From Heterocephalus glaber (taxonomy: Eukaryota; Chordata; Mammalia; Rodentia; Bathyergidae), in assembly GCF_000247695.1 (NCBI RefSeq), contig NW_004624752.1, forward strand, positions 1,123,771-1,187,770: DNA of 64,000 nt, in the 5' to 3' direction. Shown here piece after piece: positions 45,519-57,470 of the stretch. Under the pieces are notes generated by a model that saw only the letters and a program-made list of their open reading frames with translations, did no database searches and was not told where the DNA came from. Position 1 is the first letter of the stretch, and each line of letters opens with the position of its first letter. The position numbers were made by a program, and so were the translations under genes.

Positions 45519-48500
45519 GTCATAGGCCAAGGAAGAGATGTTTCTTTGAGGTGCTGTACACCTATTAATTAGCAGAAAGGATGGAAGGCCTAGTCATGGC
45601 AGGGATTAAGGTTCTCAGCAGCCTAAGGGATCTTGTGCCTATCTGGCAGGCTGATTTACATCAGTGACAGGGTTTTATCACCAGAAACTGATATATTGTT
45701 CTTGGTTACCTCTGTGTCCTCAGGTCCTAGACTGAAGATGCTTTGTCCTTAGAAGCCCTTTCAGGGCCACACCAGGTCACTTGGACAATCCAGCACCTCC
45801 CGGCCCAGTTTCAGGGTGTAGGATGTAATGTCCTTAAATTTGAAGTAGGATCAATGGTAGATTGGTCAAGTAGTGGCCTCCAGGCAGTGGCCGGTGCCTG
45901 TCCTGAGAGCAGATGTCTGTAGCCTGCTGTCCCTGAGGCTGTGCTGCTCCCAGTCACCTGTTGAGGACCCGTCAGGATGCCCAAGGCCTATCTCTTCCTC
46001 CCCTCGCCACACCTGGCTGCCTGGTGTCAGGAACCAAAGCCACAGGAAGAAGACACTCTGACTTCAGCCCCACTGTGGCTGTGAGGATGTGCCATTGTGA
46101 CTTCCAGCTGGGGGACCCTCAGGGACTCCAGCTCCAAGGCTGTAGTGAGGACAGAGAAAGATCCCGTGCTTGCCTGGGCGATGGTAAACATGGCTAAGCT
46201 GCCATGTTGTGGGGGCTCTTCACCCACCCTGAGGGCAGTAAGTCATGGTGTCTCCTGCTCATGGGTTTCCGGAGGGCTGCTGGGGCCCAGGAAGCCACAG
46301 TGACCTCAGAGGTGAGGAGGCTGGACAGGGGAGGAGTGGCCTGTGCAGAGGCCTAGCAGGTAGGAGCTCAGGGTGTTCTTTGAGGAGCCTGGGAAGCAAG
46401 GATGGCAGAGGGGCTGTATCCATGGAGCACAAGGTCACTGGAGGCCTGGGAGAGGCTGGATGTGCATGGGCTGGCTTGGCAGGGCAGAGGCACACTGCAG
46501 ACTCGGGGTGGCCAGGGTTCTATGCCCATTTTCTTTCCTTCTCCTTTGTTTTTTACCTGATTCTAACATTTCTTTCCATACCCTCGAGGAGCACAGAGGG
46601 GGCAGAAGACTGCAGGAAGCCCCTGCCGCCCCTTCTAGCAGGCACTTGGACTCTAGTATCTGTGTCACTGCCACACAACCCTGGAGGGGGCTGGGTTTGT
46701 GCGGGGAGGGGGTAATCCGGAGAACTGCCAGGCAGTCCTGAGGGCCACCTCCCAGCCTTGCTTCCCAAAGAGCACCACCCTGGGTGAGACGGGAGGGTCC
46801 AGGCTTTCAGCCCCACTCTGACTTCCAGGGAGGAGAGGGGAGGTCAAGGGGACACTAATGGCCAATGTGATTGAGGGCAACTGCCCTGGAGGCCTCTGTA
46901 GGACCCTGGGGGCAGGGCTCAGGGGCATGGGGCCAGTGGAATGCAGATCTCCGGGAACCTGGGTACCTCCTCGCCTGCCTGTGCCCTGGGATGCCCTTGG
47001 TGGTAGGAGACCGCTCACAGGAAGTGGGGCACCTCTCATTACCGCTCTTCCTCCATACCTCCATCCCCAGTTTCTCCCCTTCCCTGAATGCGGCAGTGGT
47101 GCCCTCCCTCGGCGGCTGCAGGCAGCGACCCTGTCCAGACACCTGTCACTGTCCACCGGTTTGAAGAAGCCACATTCTGTATATTAATTAATATGTTTTA
47201 AATAATTTCACATAAGAAGACTGCACTCATGAAAAGAAAATTTAAAAACCAAAAATGCCTTTAACAGCCACTGTGCTGACGGGCAAGGCCCAGCGTGGGG
47301 ACAAGGCACAGAGCCCTCACTGTCAGGTCACTCAGTCACAGGCATAACGCCCAAGGCCAAGTTCAATCTCAAAACAAATCTGCTGGGCTCAGACCCAGGA
47401 CACCGAATTCACAATTTGCAATAGTCAGAGTCACCTGGTTTACAGGGATTTCCTGAGACCAGATGCTAATTCAAAAAGGCCTGGAATTACTTGAAGTATT
47501 GTTTCAGTTTCTTGCAGTCTGGCTGGAAATCTCCTGTTGATTATAAATAACTGCATGTGATCTCTGATGCGACAGCTCATTCCCCAAAGGGGAGCACACA
47601 GCTCTCCCTCAGCCTTGCCTTCCGCCTGGCCTCCCCAATGAACAAATGCCCCCCCGCACACTGTGGTCATATCTCAATGCCCCAGCTCTTTCCTCGGGTA
47701 GGCGTTGCTTGCTACCTGCCTGGGCCCATGGTAGGTCCCCTTGGTTCTGCTCCAGCACCACCCACACACGCCAGAAACATCCTGCACCCTGGAGTCAAAG
47801 TTCCTAATAACATTTTCCAAAGAACTGAGTGCTTTTTTATGAATACATGGAGGAAATATGGTATGGGTTTAATATTGCATTATGAGCCTCTGACTGCGGA
47901 TTTTTAAAATATGCTTTCTGCGTGAATATATAAAATGGGCATATGTTGCAGTAAAGTTTCACTGTTATGCATAAAGCATGTTATAATAAAAGTTGTAAAG
48001 ACAGCCCTTAGTGGAGAAGTGGAAGAAGGGAGAACTGAAGAGCTTCCCAAGGGGAGGCAAGCTCCAAATACCCTGCCCTCTACAAGCAGCCGGCAGGAGC
48101 TGAGCTGGACGAGGGTGGGCACAGGGGTGGGGAGAGCGGATGTGAGCCCCCGCCCAAGCCAACAGCAGCTGCAAATACACCTCAAGCACATTTGGATCAG
48201 AACCATAAGCCTTCACTTTTCTCCAGGAATGGTTTCAAAGGGAAAAGCAGCAATTCCCAAGTGAGGCCAGCTGACCTTTCCCCTGGCAGATTAGCTCAAG
48301 AATTGATGTTGGGGTCACTTGTGCTGCCCTTAACCCTGACCCTTCTGTGCCCAGTGTTTAATCTGCAGGGCAGGAAGGTGGCCGTTGAGGGTCGTGGCTT
48401 CTCTGAGCATGTTCCCTGCTCCCTGGCCACAAGCACTTCCACACACAGGGTGCGCATCCTGCTTTCAGGCAGTAACACACACTAGGTCAAACACATGACT

Positions 48501-48809
48501 GCATTTATCTCAAAAAAAAAAAAAAACCTCTATGAACAGCATGGGGATTCTGGGCACACTGGTCTCCAGGCTGAGTGGCCAGAGGACAGGGTGGGAAGTT
48601 CACCAATGCTGGGAATGCACAGGAGAGAGAGAATGTGCCTGGCCCTTGGGCAAGGTGGGCCAGGTGTAGATGGGTGAGGCTAGTGACCAAGGGACAGAAG
48701 GAAATGCTGGGGACAATCACGTACCATTCAGAGCCAGGAAGTGGCAGGCGGATTGGGTCATAAGTGACATACACATCAGATAGGGTCAGGGTATAGGCAG
48801 TGTCCCGCT
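45519..48809. other. GC-rich, no gene recognised
   Basis: About 3.3 kb has no nameable repeat. Frames up to 163 codons (46665-47156, minus) overlap others on both strands. The part at 47160-47260 and 47860-48000 is AT-rich. No exon-like evidence was seen. Confidence 0.4.
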
Positions 48810-49015
48810 GATGCTGGAAGAGAAAGAGGAGGAGGGCAGGAGAGAAAAGGGAGGAAAAGGAGGAGGAACAGGAAGTGGAGGTGGTAGAGGAGGAAGAAGA
48901 GTTGGAGGAGTAGGGGGAGGAGAAGGCCGAGTGGAGGAGGAGGAGTAGGAGAGAGGGGGAGGAGGAAGAGGAAAGGAGGAAAAGTGGAGCAGGAGGAGCA
49001 GAAAGAGTTCTGGGA
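48810..49015. repeat. Polypurine (GGA/GAA-rich) tract
   Basis: About 200 bases are almost only A and G on the plus strand, composed of GGA, GAA and GAG words with few interruptions. The minus-strand frames of 148 and 167 codons here are Ser/Pro/Leu/Phe low-complexity readings of this tract. Confidence 0.95.
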
Positions 49016-49739
49016 AGGGACGGGAACCGTGGAAAGGCTCTGTACAGGGATTTCTACTTCCATGGGGCATGAAACCGAAGGGACTCTCCTTGAGAGACAG
49101 CCCAACATGGACGAACTGTAGGAAGCAAAGGGTTTTGTGACATTGTTCACAAGATACAAAAGACAGACTCTGAGGGACAGGAAACAAAGCAGGTAAGCCA
49201 GTGATTGTCCCCAGACAGAGCCCCATGGACATGTGAGTGGAGACATGGCTGAGCTTTTAGGAGTCCCCAGGACAGGCACAGGGAAGGGAGTGGTCCTGAG
49301 GGACAGCCACAGAGGTCCACAGGAGCGTCACCCAGGGCATTCATCAGCCTGTACTTGCGAGGGAAGAGCCTGAGATAGGAAGGAGCCTGAGAGAAAATAG
49401 TCCTGGTGTGCACCAGGGGCTGCGATAGCATCTGCTCCCCCAGTCAGACCAGGACACAAACCCACTGGACTCAGAGCCACTTAGCAGAGGACACAGAAGG
49501 TCCAGCCGAGGAGTGGGAACAGCTATCCATGGAACACTGCCTTGGTTCTGAGCAAATCCTAAAAGCAAGACTCAGAAGGATGAACCTGTTTCCAAGTGCC
49601 TTTACTGCACTCCAGAAGGAAGCTCCATGGTGGTTTCAGGAATAGAAAAATATCCATTACCCAATATGGTGCTTTCCCATATCTGGAGTCCATAGCAATG
49701 ACCAGGCATGCAGGACAATAAGACCCATATTGAGGAGAA
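49016..49739. other. No gene recognised
   Basis: Mixed composition, no diagnostic element. The right end merges into the old L1. Confidence 0.4.
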
Positions 49740-50187
49740 AAAGTAACTAACTGAGAATTACCCTGAAGAATGCCAATATTAGAATTGGTAGGAAAAGGCA
49801 CTGAAAGATCATTTTGTGATGAAAACAGAGCCACGGTATCAATAAGAAGTAAGACTTTTAAACACTCATACACCCAACTGCAGAACTGAGCTTCAAAATT
49901 CAGGAAGCAAAGGCTGACAGGGTGGCCAGGAGCCACAGAGAAATCCCAGGCATGGTTGGGGATTTAAATAAATGTGCCCATTTCAACACTGCACAGGGCA
50001 AGTAGACAGGAAGTCAGTAAAGATGTAGAAAACCTGAACAAGGCCACCAACCACCCACCCACTTGCCATCTGTAGAGCAGAGTGTGTCAATGGACAGCAG
50101 GGGGCGCCATTTCAAGGCCATGTTCAGGACCACGGTCCATGCTCCAGGACAAGTCTCAATAAATTTAAGAGGATTAAAGTTATACAA

Positions 50188-50261
50188 TTTTGCACAGAGG
50201 GAGGGGAGGGGGTTTGAGTGGGGAGAATGGGATAAAATGAAAATTATTAATCACAAAAGAC
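50188..50261 (+). mobile_element. Very short L1 3' end insertion
   Basis: This 74-base piece has a G-rich purine tract followed by 'gaaaattattaatcacaaaa'. It is flanked by the direct repeat AGTTATACAA at 50178-50187 and 50262-50271. Composition and A-rich end suggest an extremely truncated L1 3' UTR, but the piece is too short to be certain. Confidence 0.55.
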
Positions 50262-50284
50262 AGTTATACAAAACGTGTTCTTAT

Positions 50285-50470
50285 CACAGTGGGATCAAAT
50301 AAAGAGCAAAATAAAAGATAGATAATAGAAAACAGGGAAGGGAAGGGCACAGAGAGCAGGGGAGGTCGAGCAGGGAGGGACATGTTACGTATGTGTACCA
50401 GCTCTCCACGAGGAATGGAATCCTTACGTATGGCACATGTTCCAATAAACACAAAAATTGAAAAAAATAA
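50285..50470 (+). mobile_element. 5'-truncated L1 3' UTR
   Basis: It starts at 'aaagagcaaaataaaagata', passes a purine tract and the module 'ccagctctccacgaggaatg', and ends with CCAATAAA and an A-rich tail. The same text starts the homologous part of 34760-35295 near 35080. A clear target duplication was not found. Confidence 0.8.
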
Positions 50471-50652
50471 AACCAGGTTAGAAATGAATTACAGAAAGAT
50501 CTTTAGAAAAAATCTCCTTGTATTTGCAAACTTAACATTTCTACGTAAGTCATGGATCATAGAATGAATAAAGAGAATATAAGAAATATTTTGATCTGAA
50601 TATGAGATGTGAAAATGAAGCAAAACGAAATATGAGAAATTATAAAATATAT

Positions 50653-50654
<2 letters not shown>

Positions 50655-50684
<30 letters not shown>
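50655..50684. repeat. (TG)n microsatellite
   Basis: A perfect TG run inside the old L1. Confidence 0.97.
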
Positions 50685-50685
<1 letters not shown>

Positions 50686-51392
50686 TCATCAAAGGGATAG
50701 TTGAGGGGGCATTGATAGCTCTTAAAGAAAATGTTAGGGAAAAATTCAAATCAATGGGTTCCATTTCTACCCTAAGACATCCAAAAAATTAAACAGAACA
50801 AAGAAAATAAAGACCAGCATGAAAACCACTAACACGGAAGAAAACAGAAAAACATTAAAAAATGACGGAAACAGACAAAAAGCCAGTTCTTTAAGAAAAT
50901 CAGTGAAATTGATGAGCTTCTCATCGCACTGATCAGGAGAGGAAGAGAGAAATCGCTGCCATAGGGAAGGAAAGAAGAAGTATTTACAGATACCCTAGTT
51001 ACGAAAAGGACAGGTCACAATGTGGGCTACTTGGGACCAGAACATTCAGCAACCTGGATGAGATGGGCAGATTCCTTGGAAAACACCACATGCCACAGCC
51101 CACTCATGAAGAAATAGATAATATGAAGCTCTGCATAACTGTGAAAGAAATTGAATCTAAGTTAAAAAGACAAACCCCACAAAGTTGCTATGAAGGACAC
51201 CCCAGGTCCAAATGGCTTCACTAGGAATTATCCAGGCTTCTCTTTTAAGGCAAAGACAAAGCCCAGTGTGCACTTCCCTTCCAGAAAAATCAAAGAAATA
51301 AATGCAACTTGCTTTTTTCCACAAAGCCAGTACTGCTCTGTTTAATAAAAAAGGCAGTATACTAAGCAAATGTCACAGACCAATGTCCCTCA

Positions 51393-51965
51393 TGTAAGAA
51401 AAATAAACTTAAAGTGGTCCATTTTCAGGATGAAATAGTTAACTCAGAGTGGAAAATTACTGGCAGTTAAAATTGCCTAACTGCCTGACAAAGTTTATGC
51501 ATTCAGAGGGTCTCTAAGCCAATGGGACCTTAGGGAGGAATAAACTGGAAAGAAAACCTCTGTTAAGAAAAAAAATTATGGGCATCATAGCTAAGGCTAA
51601 GTAGAAACATAATAGTCACAAGGTCCAAGGTTGCCTGAATGGGAACATCTGCTTCTCAGAAAGTCCCACAGTAAAGAACACATAGTACTATGAAGAAATT
51701 GACACTCAAATTGGAAGGGGGACCAGGCAACTCACTGGTGTCTTTTGGGAGATTTTGCAGCTCCCTCGCCTGCCAGTACTCAGCCAATGAGGAAAAGGAG
51801 GTGGGGACTTGTGAAGCAAGGGTTATATGCGGTGACCGCCCTGGGTGTGCCTGTCCATCAGACACCCAGCCTTGCAAGACTGGATTAAAGCTTTGCTTCC
51901 ACTGCTCTTCCTGCCTCTGAAGCCCTTCTCTGAGCCTGCACAAGTAAGTGAACACATTTTTCACA
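51393..51965 (+). mobile_element. Solo LTR, ERV1-like, inside L1
   Basis: This 573-base insertion begins TG and ends CA. It is flanked by the 4-base direct repeat CTCA at 51389-51392 and 51966-51969. Removing the insert and one repeat rejoins the L1 text 'ccaatgtccctca' to 'tgaacac'. Inside are a CCAAT box, a TATA-like ttatat and an ATTAAA poly(A) signal in the order expected for a plus-strand LTR. A 4-base duplication is typical of gammaretrovirus-like (ERV1) elements. No internal viral genes are present, so it is a non-coding solo LTR left by LTR-LTR recombination. Confidence 0.82.
51784..51889 (+). promoter_or_regulatory. LTR promoter and poly(A) signals
   Basis: Within the solo LTR, CCAAT lies at 51784-51788 and ttatat at 51823-51828. 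ATTAAA lies at 51884-51889, about 60 bases downstream of the TATA-like box. This fits the U3 to R order of a retroviral LTR. Whether it is active cannot be told from sequence. Confidence 0.6.
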
Positions 51966-52560
51966 CTCATGAACACAAAGCAAGAATTCCAGATACAAAG
52001 TTAGCCGATGAATTACAACAGTATAGTATGCTCAAAGGAAGCTCTATTTACAGAGTGCTTGATTATGTAGGCAGAATATCTGCTAGAACCTACCAAAAAG
52101 CTACGAGTGAATAAACTACTGAGTGAGCTTCCAAAGTTTGCAGAACTTGAGACCATTGCACACTCAAGGAACATGGGCGTGGAAAATTGGCTGGCAGGGG
52201 TGTGAGGTGTCCAACACTTGGGAAACCAGTTAGCATGTAAGCCTTCACCCCTGCTGCTGAGAGTCCTGCCTCTTCTAAAAGGAAGGACATTTTGTCCATG
52301 TAGAGACCTGGATATGAATAGCCATTGCTTATACGGAGTGGCCCAAAATCTAAATTATCCAGTGTCCCTCAGCCGGTGAAGGGATAACAGACTTCAGGAA
52401 ATCCACACAATGGGATTTTGTCAGCACTGACATGTGCGTCAACCCTGTGAGCTCGAAAACAATGGTGCAGAGTGAAGCGTTGGGCAAAGGAGACCATTTA
52501 TCTCAGATTCCAGCAAATGTCAGCTGACCAACATGGTGCAGAATGGGGGATGTGAGGAGC

Positions 52561-55500
52561 AGAAAGGGCCCTAGAGGCCCCGCAAACTGCTGTGTGAGGA
52601 CTTTGGGGTGCTGTGGACGTGTGTGCCCCCTATTACTGTGATGGTGTCTGGGCCCGCACACGTGTGGAAAATTAGCAAAGTGCACATTTTAAACAGGCTC
52701 CTGAATGCCAGTGTTGCCGCAAAAAAGGGGGTTTAAAATTTAAAAAATAAGGCTGAGGGAGGTAGCCTCTGAGTGCAAGCCATGTGTCATCTTGGAATTC
52801 CACCTTTACAGTCTGGCTCTGGTCAATGTTAAGGTTACAATGACCACGTTTAAGCTTGTTTGACTCTGCTGTCTGCAGGTGGTTCCCATGCATGGGTCCT
52901 GATTCCCAAGGGCTCCCACATTGTGGTGGTGAAGGACAGGCACGGCAGGAACTATACTCGGAGTCTGGGGTTTGAGCTGGGCCGGTTGGGCCTACAGCAT
53001 GGTGTTCTCAGGTAGTCCCAGCAGCCAGGCAGCAGTCTCTCCCAGGACAGTGAGGGTGCCCAGTTCCAGGGTGGGTGCTGGGTGCTGCCAGGGGTACTCA
53101 ACAGTGCACTTTGTCCAACATTGGGTTGCTTGGGCCATAACCCTGTAATAAGTTGGGGAGCGAATGTGTGTATAGGTAGCTCATTCTTTTGGGAGAATGA
53201 ATTACTCAGATAATTAGATCCCAGGGCTGATTCCATCACCACCAAGACAACCGCACCCCTCTGCACCCCAGCTGCACACCCTTGGAGGCAGACACCAGGG
53301 GCCAGCAGAGGTTGTCCTGGCAGCCCACTCGGAGGTCACCAAGTCACACTTGGACCCCTATAAACATCAGTCTCCACAAGACAGGGAACAGGATCTGACA
53401 CAGGGTGCCTCATCCCAGTGCTGTCCCCTCCTAAGCCATTCAGGTTCCTGGTCAGCCCTGGGCACCAGAGCACCCTCCCTCCGACCACAGATCAGAAGTG
53501 AGTCAGGGACGCATATGGCCATGCCACAGCTGCATCTGCACAGGGCGGGCCCAGGCTTGGTTTCTTGTTATCCCCAAGCAATCCGAGGTGACAACTCTGA
53601 ACACAGTGTTTTCCCTGCATTGGGGTGAGAAGTTGTCCAGAAGTGATGGGGGGGAGAGACGGGGCGTGTTGGGGTTCTGTGCCTGTGGTAGACAAGTGGG
53701 GACTGCGCACCCCTGGAAACTGGTGGCTGCAGCTATGCTGGCGCCGGTCCCATGGGTATCAAGGGACAGTTGCATCTGGGAGATGAATAAATGAAAGAAA
53801 AAGCAGAGAGTTGAGAGAACCAGGGACAAGCTTTCAGCTAATGTTTGCCCTTAAGCAATGATGAGGTGCAGCCATTGTCTCCCAGGTGTTCCCAGGGTCT
53901 GCATACACTTCTGTGCCTGGAGGATGGGTATCCCCAGTACGGTGCTGTCCTGGTGAGCTCAGCTCGAGTGTAGGCGGAGCAGCTGCCAGGGTCCTTCCTG
54001 GGCTGAGCTGCTGGCTCCCCCAGCTCCTCATCTGGGTGATCTCGTGGCATGTGACCCTTCAGAGAAAGTGCTGGGGAGGTGTCCATGGAAGCAGGGCTCT
54101 TTGAACAGAAGAATATCGTACCTGGGGGTCCAGTGGTGATTCCCAGCTTAAAGTTAAACCTCTGGGAATTCTCCTGGAGAAGTGCCCTAGGACAGCAGCA
54201 CAGGAATGGGCTCCTCCTCATCTGTAGAGATCAGCAGGCTCCTCGGGTGAGTGGGAGCTGCCAGGGCCTGGACCTTGGTGCTTCCTGGGCCTGGAGGTGG
54301 CTTGAGAGCAGTTAGGACAGAGAGGGGCTCTCTGAGCAGTGATGCCTTGGCTAATTAGCACACGTCCCCAGAGCCCCATGGGCAGAGTGCTCGGTGCCCA
54401 TGGCCCTGAGGCTGGTCCTAGAGTTGAGGGACTTGGGCTTTCCTCTACAGGAAAAGAATCACCACGAGCAGACACAGACGTCCCACCTCAGGCCTTGCAC
54501 ACATCCATGCTGGGCTGCACCCCAAACAGTACCCACAGCCCGTCCTCGCCAGCCCCATTCCCTGGGCCAGCCGCTGGGGCTCCATGTGGGACCGAGATCG
54601 CATCTGCCAACGGCCCTGAGATTCCCACACTATCTTGCTTTCCTCCAGGATGGTTAAAGAAAAAAATAAATTTTGTCACTTGAAAGGATTCAAGTTCCAC
54701 CTATTATTTCTGAAGTTAAATATAAAAATCCTCAGGAACAGAAGGAGGTTGAGGAGCCATTAGCTAAGTAGTGGGACACAAATCCAGTTACACATTTGAC
54801 AGGCAGGGAAGGCTCTGGGTGCCGCAGGAGAGTCTGACAAGGCCGATATAGTTCTGAGGACAGGAGAGTGCTGGGACCTCCTGGGAGACATGGAGGGAGA
54901 AGTGGGCAGTAATCCATGGCCAAGGGTGGGCAGGGCTTCCTTCTTCTCAGCAGTGCTGTCTTGTTGGCCAACCTAGCGGGAAAACATGGTGGGTTAGGAG
55001 CCAGAGACTGTCCAGTGTGTGGCTATAAATCAGTAATTAACTGACACCCCAATACCCAGACAACAGGCGCCTGCCTAATGGCTGGCATTGGTGGCTTCTG
55101 TGGGCTGGCACCAGGCCAGTGAAGCAAGCACATCCATCTGTCCCCTCCAGACACAGCCACTGGACCAGAGCGCTAACAGTTTCCATGACAGAGATCAGAA
55201 CTCACACCCATTTCCTGGGCTCAGAACTTGAAAAACTTGAATTATTTTGGTCAACTCTGAGAGTTTTCCTTTGGCTGGGCCAGCACACAGAACTTCCTAA
55301 GGTTCTCATCTTCAGGTGTCAGCCCTCATGACCTAGGTGTGTTGGGCTCTGTGCCTGTGTCCTCCAAACCCACCTGTCAAATGCTCACCCCCAAGGTGAT
55401 GGTATGTGAGGGGTGATGAGGCCCTGGGGGTGGGGGCCTCATGGGGAACTTTGTGGCCTTGAAATGGAGACTCCAGAGAGCCTTCAGCCTGCCCTGTGGA

Positions 55501-57196
55501 GGACACAGGAGAAGGCAGCATGCGCAGGCCAGGATGAGGCCCTCACAGGCCCAGGAACCACCAGGCCCTCAGTCGAACTCAGGCTTCAGCCTCCAGGACG
55601 GGCGAAGGGACGTCTGCTGTTTGCAGCCCACGGTTTATGCTGGTATGTTATGCCCCGCACAGACCCACACAGCAGCACCCTGGTCTCATCCTGCCTGCCT
55701 GCGGCCCCAGGTCTAGGTCATTCAGGGAAGCGCAACCCTGGGACCACAAAGCTCAGGCTAGGCTCGGATCCCACTGTTATGGCTGGAGTGGTTGTCCGCC
55801 TCAGCACGCTGCCCCTCTGACCCTCACAGCTCCAGGCTTGCAGCAGGTGTAGACCTGGACTCAGTGACAAGGGGCCTGGCCCTGTGACACCCTGACCCTC
55901 AGTGTGTGCCAGAGCATCTTACCATCTTTTCACTGAGTTAGTAAAAATAAAATTTAGATGTGATTCTGTCATCATGTAACCTAATAATCACACAGAACTG
56001 TGACTGCAGCTAGAACCCAGTTTTTCAATATAAAATAAATGGGGACTTTTTTTCACTGTTAGTTTTATTCTTCACTGTAAGATTTAAACCAGGATGGGCA
56101 AATTCTAGCCATGGACTGACCTCAGCTGGGGGCCTTGCCTTGTGACATCGGTAGGGCTTTGGAGCAGGTAAAGATTCCAATGGGTTCCTCACCTGCCCCA
56201 GCGGGTGCCCAGATGGGCTCTGAGACCCCAGTGTCCCCTGGACCACAGCCTTGGCAAGGACCCTGCCCACAGACACTGAGAGACAGACAGGTTCCCTGCA
56301 CAGGGCCACTGTGGGTGGCTTCTTATGCAAAGCAGAGGGCAATGCAGGCCGGAAGTGGGCCTGCCTTGCTGCGATGGACCTGGGAAGACAGCACACGAGA
56401 CAGTCGTCACCGAACAGCCTGCGAAGCCACCGTGTTCAGGCACGTTTACCCCAGACCTGCTTACCTGGCAAAGTAGGGAGGGAGAGGGTCCAGGTTCTGA
56501 CTGTGCCGGGTTTGCAGATGCCTACAGCTTCCATGACTACAGATCAGCGGCCTGGGTGTCCCACGGCAGAGTTGCAGCTGTGGTTTCCTCAGGAATCTTC
56601 AGTGAACAGCACTCATGCATCTGTTTGGCTGCTGTGCTTGCTCTGCCAACTCCTTGGCTCCTGGATGAGACCAGGGCTGTGTCGAGCTCATAAGCCCTGC
56701 AGGCCCCAGGTGCTGGGAGCTGAGCAGGGTGATGAGGGTAGGGTGGCCGTGGTGGGGCAGTGACAGCTGCTGGGAACACGAAGATGTGATGGGCTGCTCT
56801 TCTCGGGCAGAGGCCACAGCACACATGAGCAGCGCATGTCTGCCGCAGGGTCGCAGACAGGGCCCTGACCCTGCTCCTCTTCACTGGCCGCTTCTCTCCC
56901 CTCCCCAAGGGCTGTCCTTGGGCTTGGTGTAAGTGAAGCATGTACATCTGTCTTTATTTAAATCCAGTTCTCACAACGAGGCCACACAGCTCCTGACTCT
57001 GTCACTGTCCCTGGGAGTCCCCGACTCTGCCAGGCCCACTTGGGCACCTGAGGGGGACCTGCCCTCCCTCCTTCCAGTCTCAGGTAAGACAGTGCTGGCC
57101 TAGATGGCCCTGCACTCAGCTGCCTGTCACCTTCCTCTGTGCAGCTCCAGCAAGTAGCAGTGGATTCTCTGCCCCTCGGGTGCTGCTCAGCTGTGA
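52561..57196. other. GC-rich, no gene recognised
   Basis: About 4.6 kb has no nameable repeat. Overlapping frames occur on both strands up to 170 codons (56251-56763, plus), none with a domain. A short AT-rich interval lies at 55920-56090. Confidence 0.35.
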
Positions 57197-57204
57197 GTGT
57201 GTGT

Positions 57205-57239
<35 letters not shown>
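57197..57239. repeat. (GT)n microsatellite
   Basis: A GT run with one GG interruption near the left end. It produces a Cys-Val repeat in an overlapping frame. Confidence 0.97.
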
Positions 57240-57241
<2 letters not shown>

Positions 57242-57294
57242 CAGACCCTTCAGACCCAGCCAGAGCCTGTGGAATTGGCAGAATTCACAGGTGT

Positions 57295-57470
57295 AGACAG
57301 CTGTCTCAGCTCAGGCTGTGTAACAAATCTACAGGTTGGGTGGCATGGACGTCAGCTACAGAGAGCTCAGGGTTCAGAGGCTGCGAGTTTGAGGTCCAGG
57401 TCAGCAGAGAGGGTACAGGTGAGATCTCTTCCCAGCACCCTTGGAGCCCCAGGGTGGGGGACATAGTCAG
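57295..57470 (-). mobile_element. MLT1-type LTR fragment
   Basis: The segment 'tctcagctcaggctgtgtaa' followed by 'caaatctacaggttgggtgg' and 'cagggttcagaggctgcgag' resembles the reverse complement of an MLT1 3' third. Diverged. Confidence 0.55.

Larger units (their letters stand above)
49740..52560 (+). mobile_element. Old L1 ORF2 to 3' end, split by later insertions
   Basis: A plus-strand L1 can be followed through its interruptions. The endonuclease part lies at about 49850-50177 (ending 'acaagtctcaataaattta'). The linker and start of the RT domain lie at about 50475-51392 (with 'gtccaaatggcttcactagg' and 'cagaccaatgtccc'). RT and C-terminal remnants lie at 51970-52560. Inserted into it are a 74-base L1 tail piece, a second L1 3' end, a TG microsatellite and a solo LTR. 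The frame is broken throughout. Confidence 0.8.

Noticed and set aside
48776..49279. Minus-strand frames of 148 and 167 codons
   Set aside because: They are Ser/Pro/Leu low-complexity translations of the polypurine tract.
51690..52114. Short plus-strand frames across the 51.7-52.1 kb interval as exons
   Set aside because: They span the solo LTR and its junction with the old L1.
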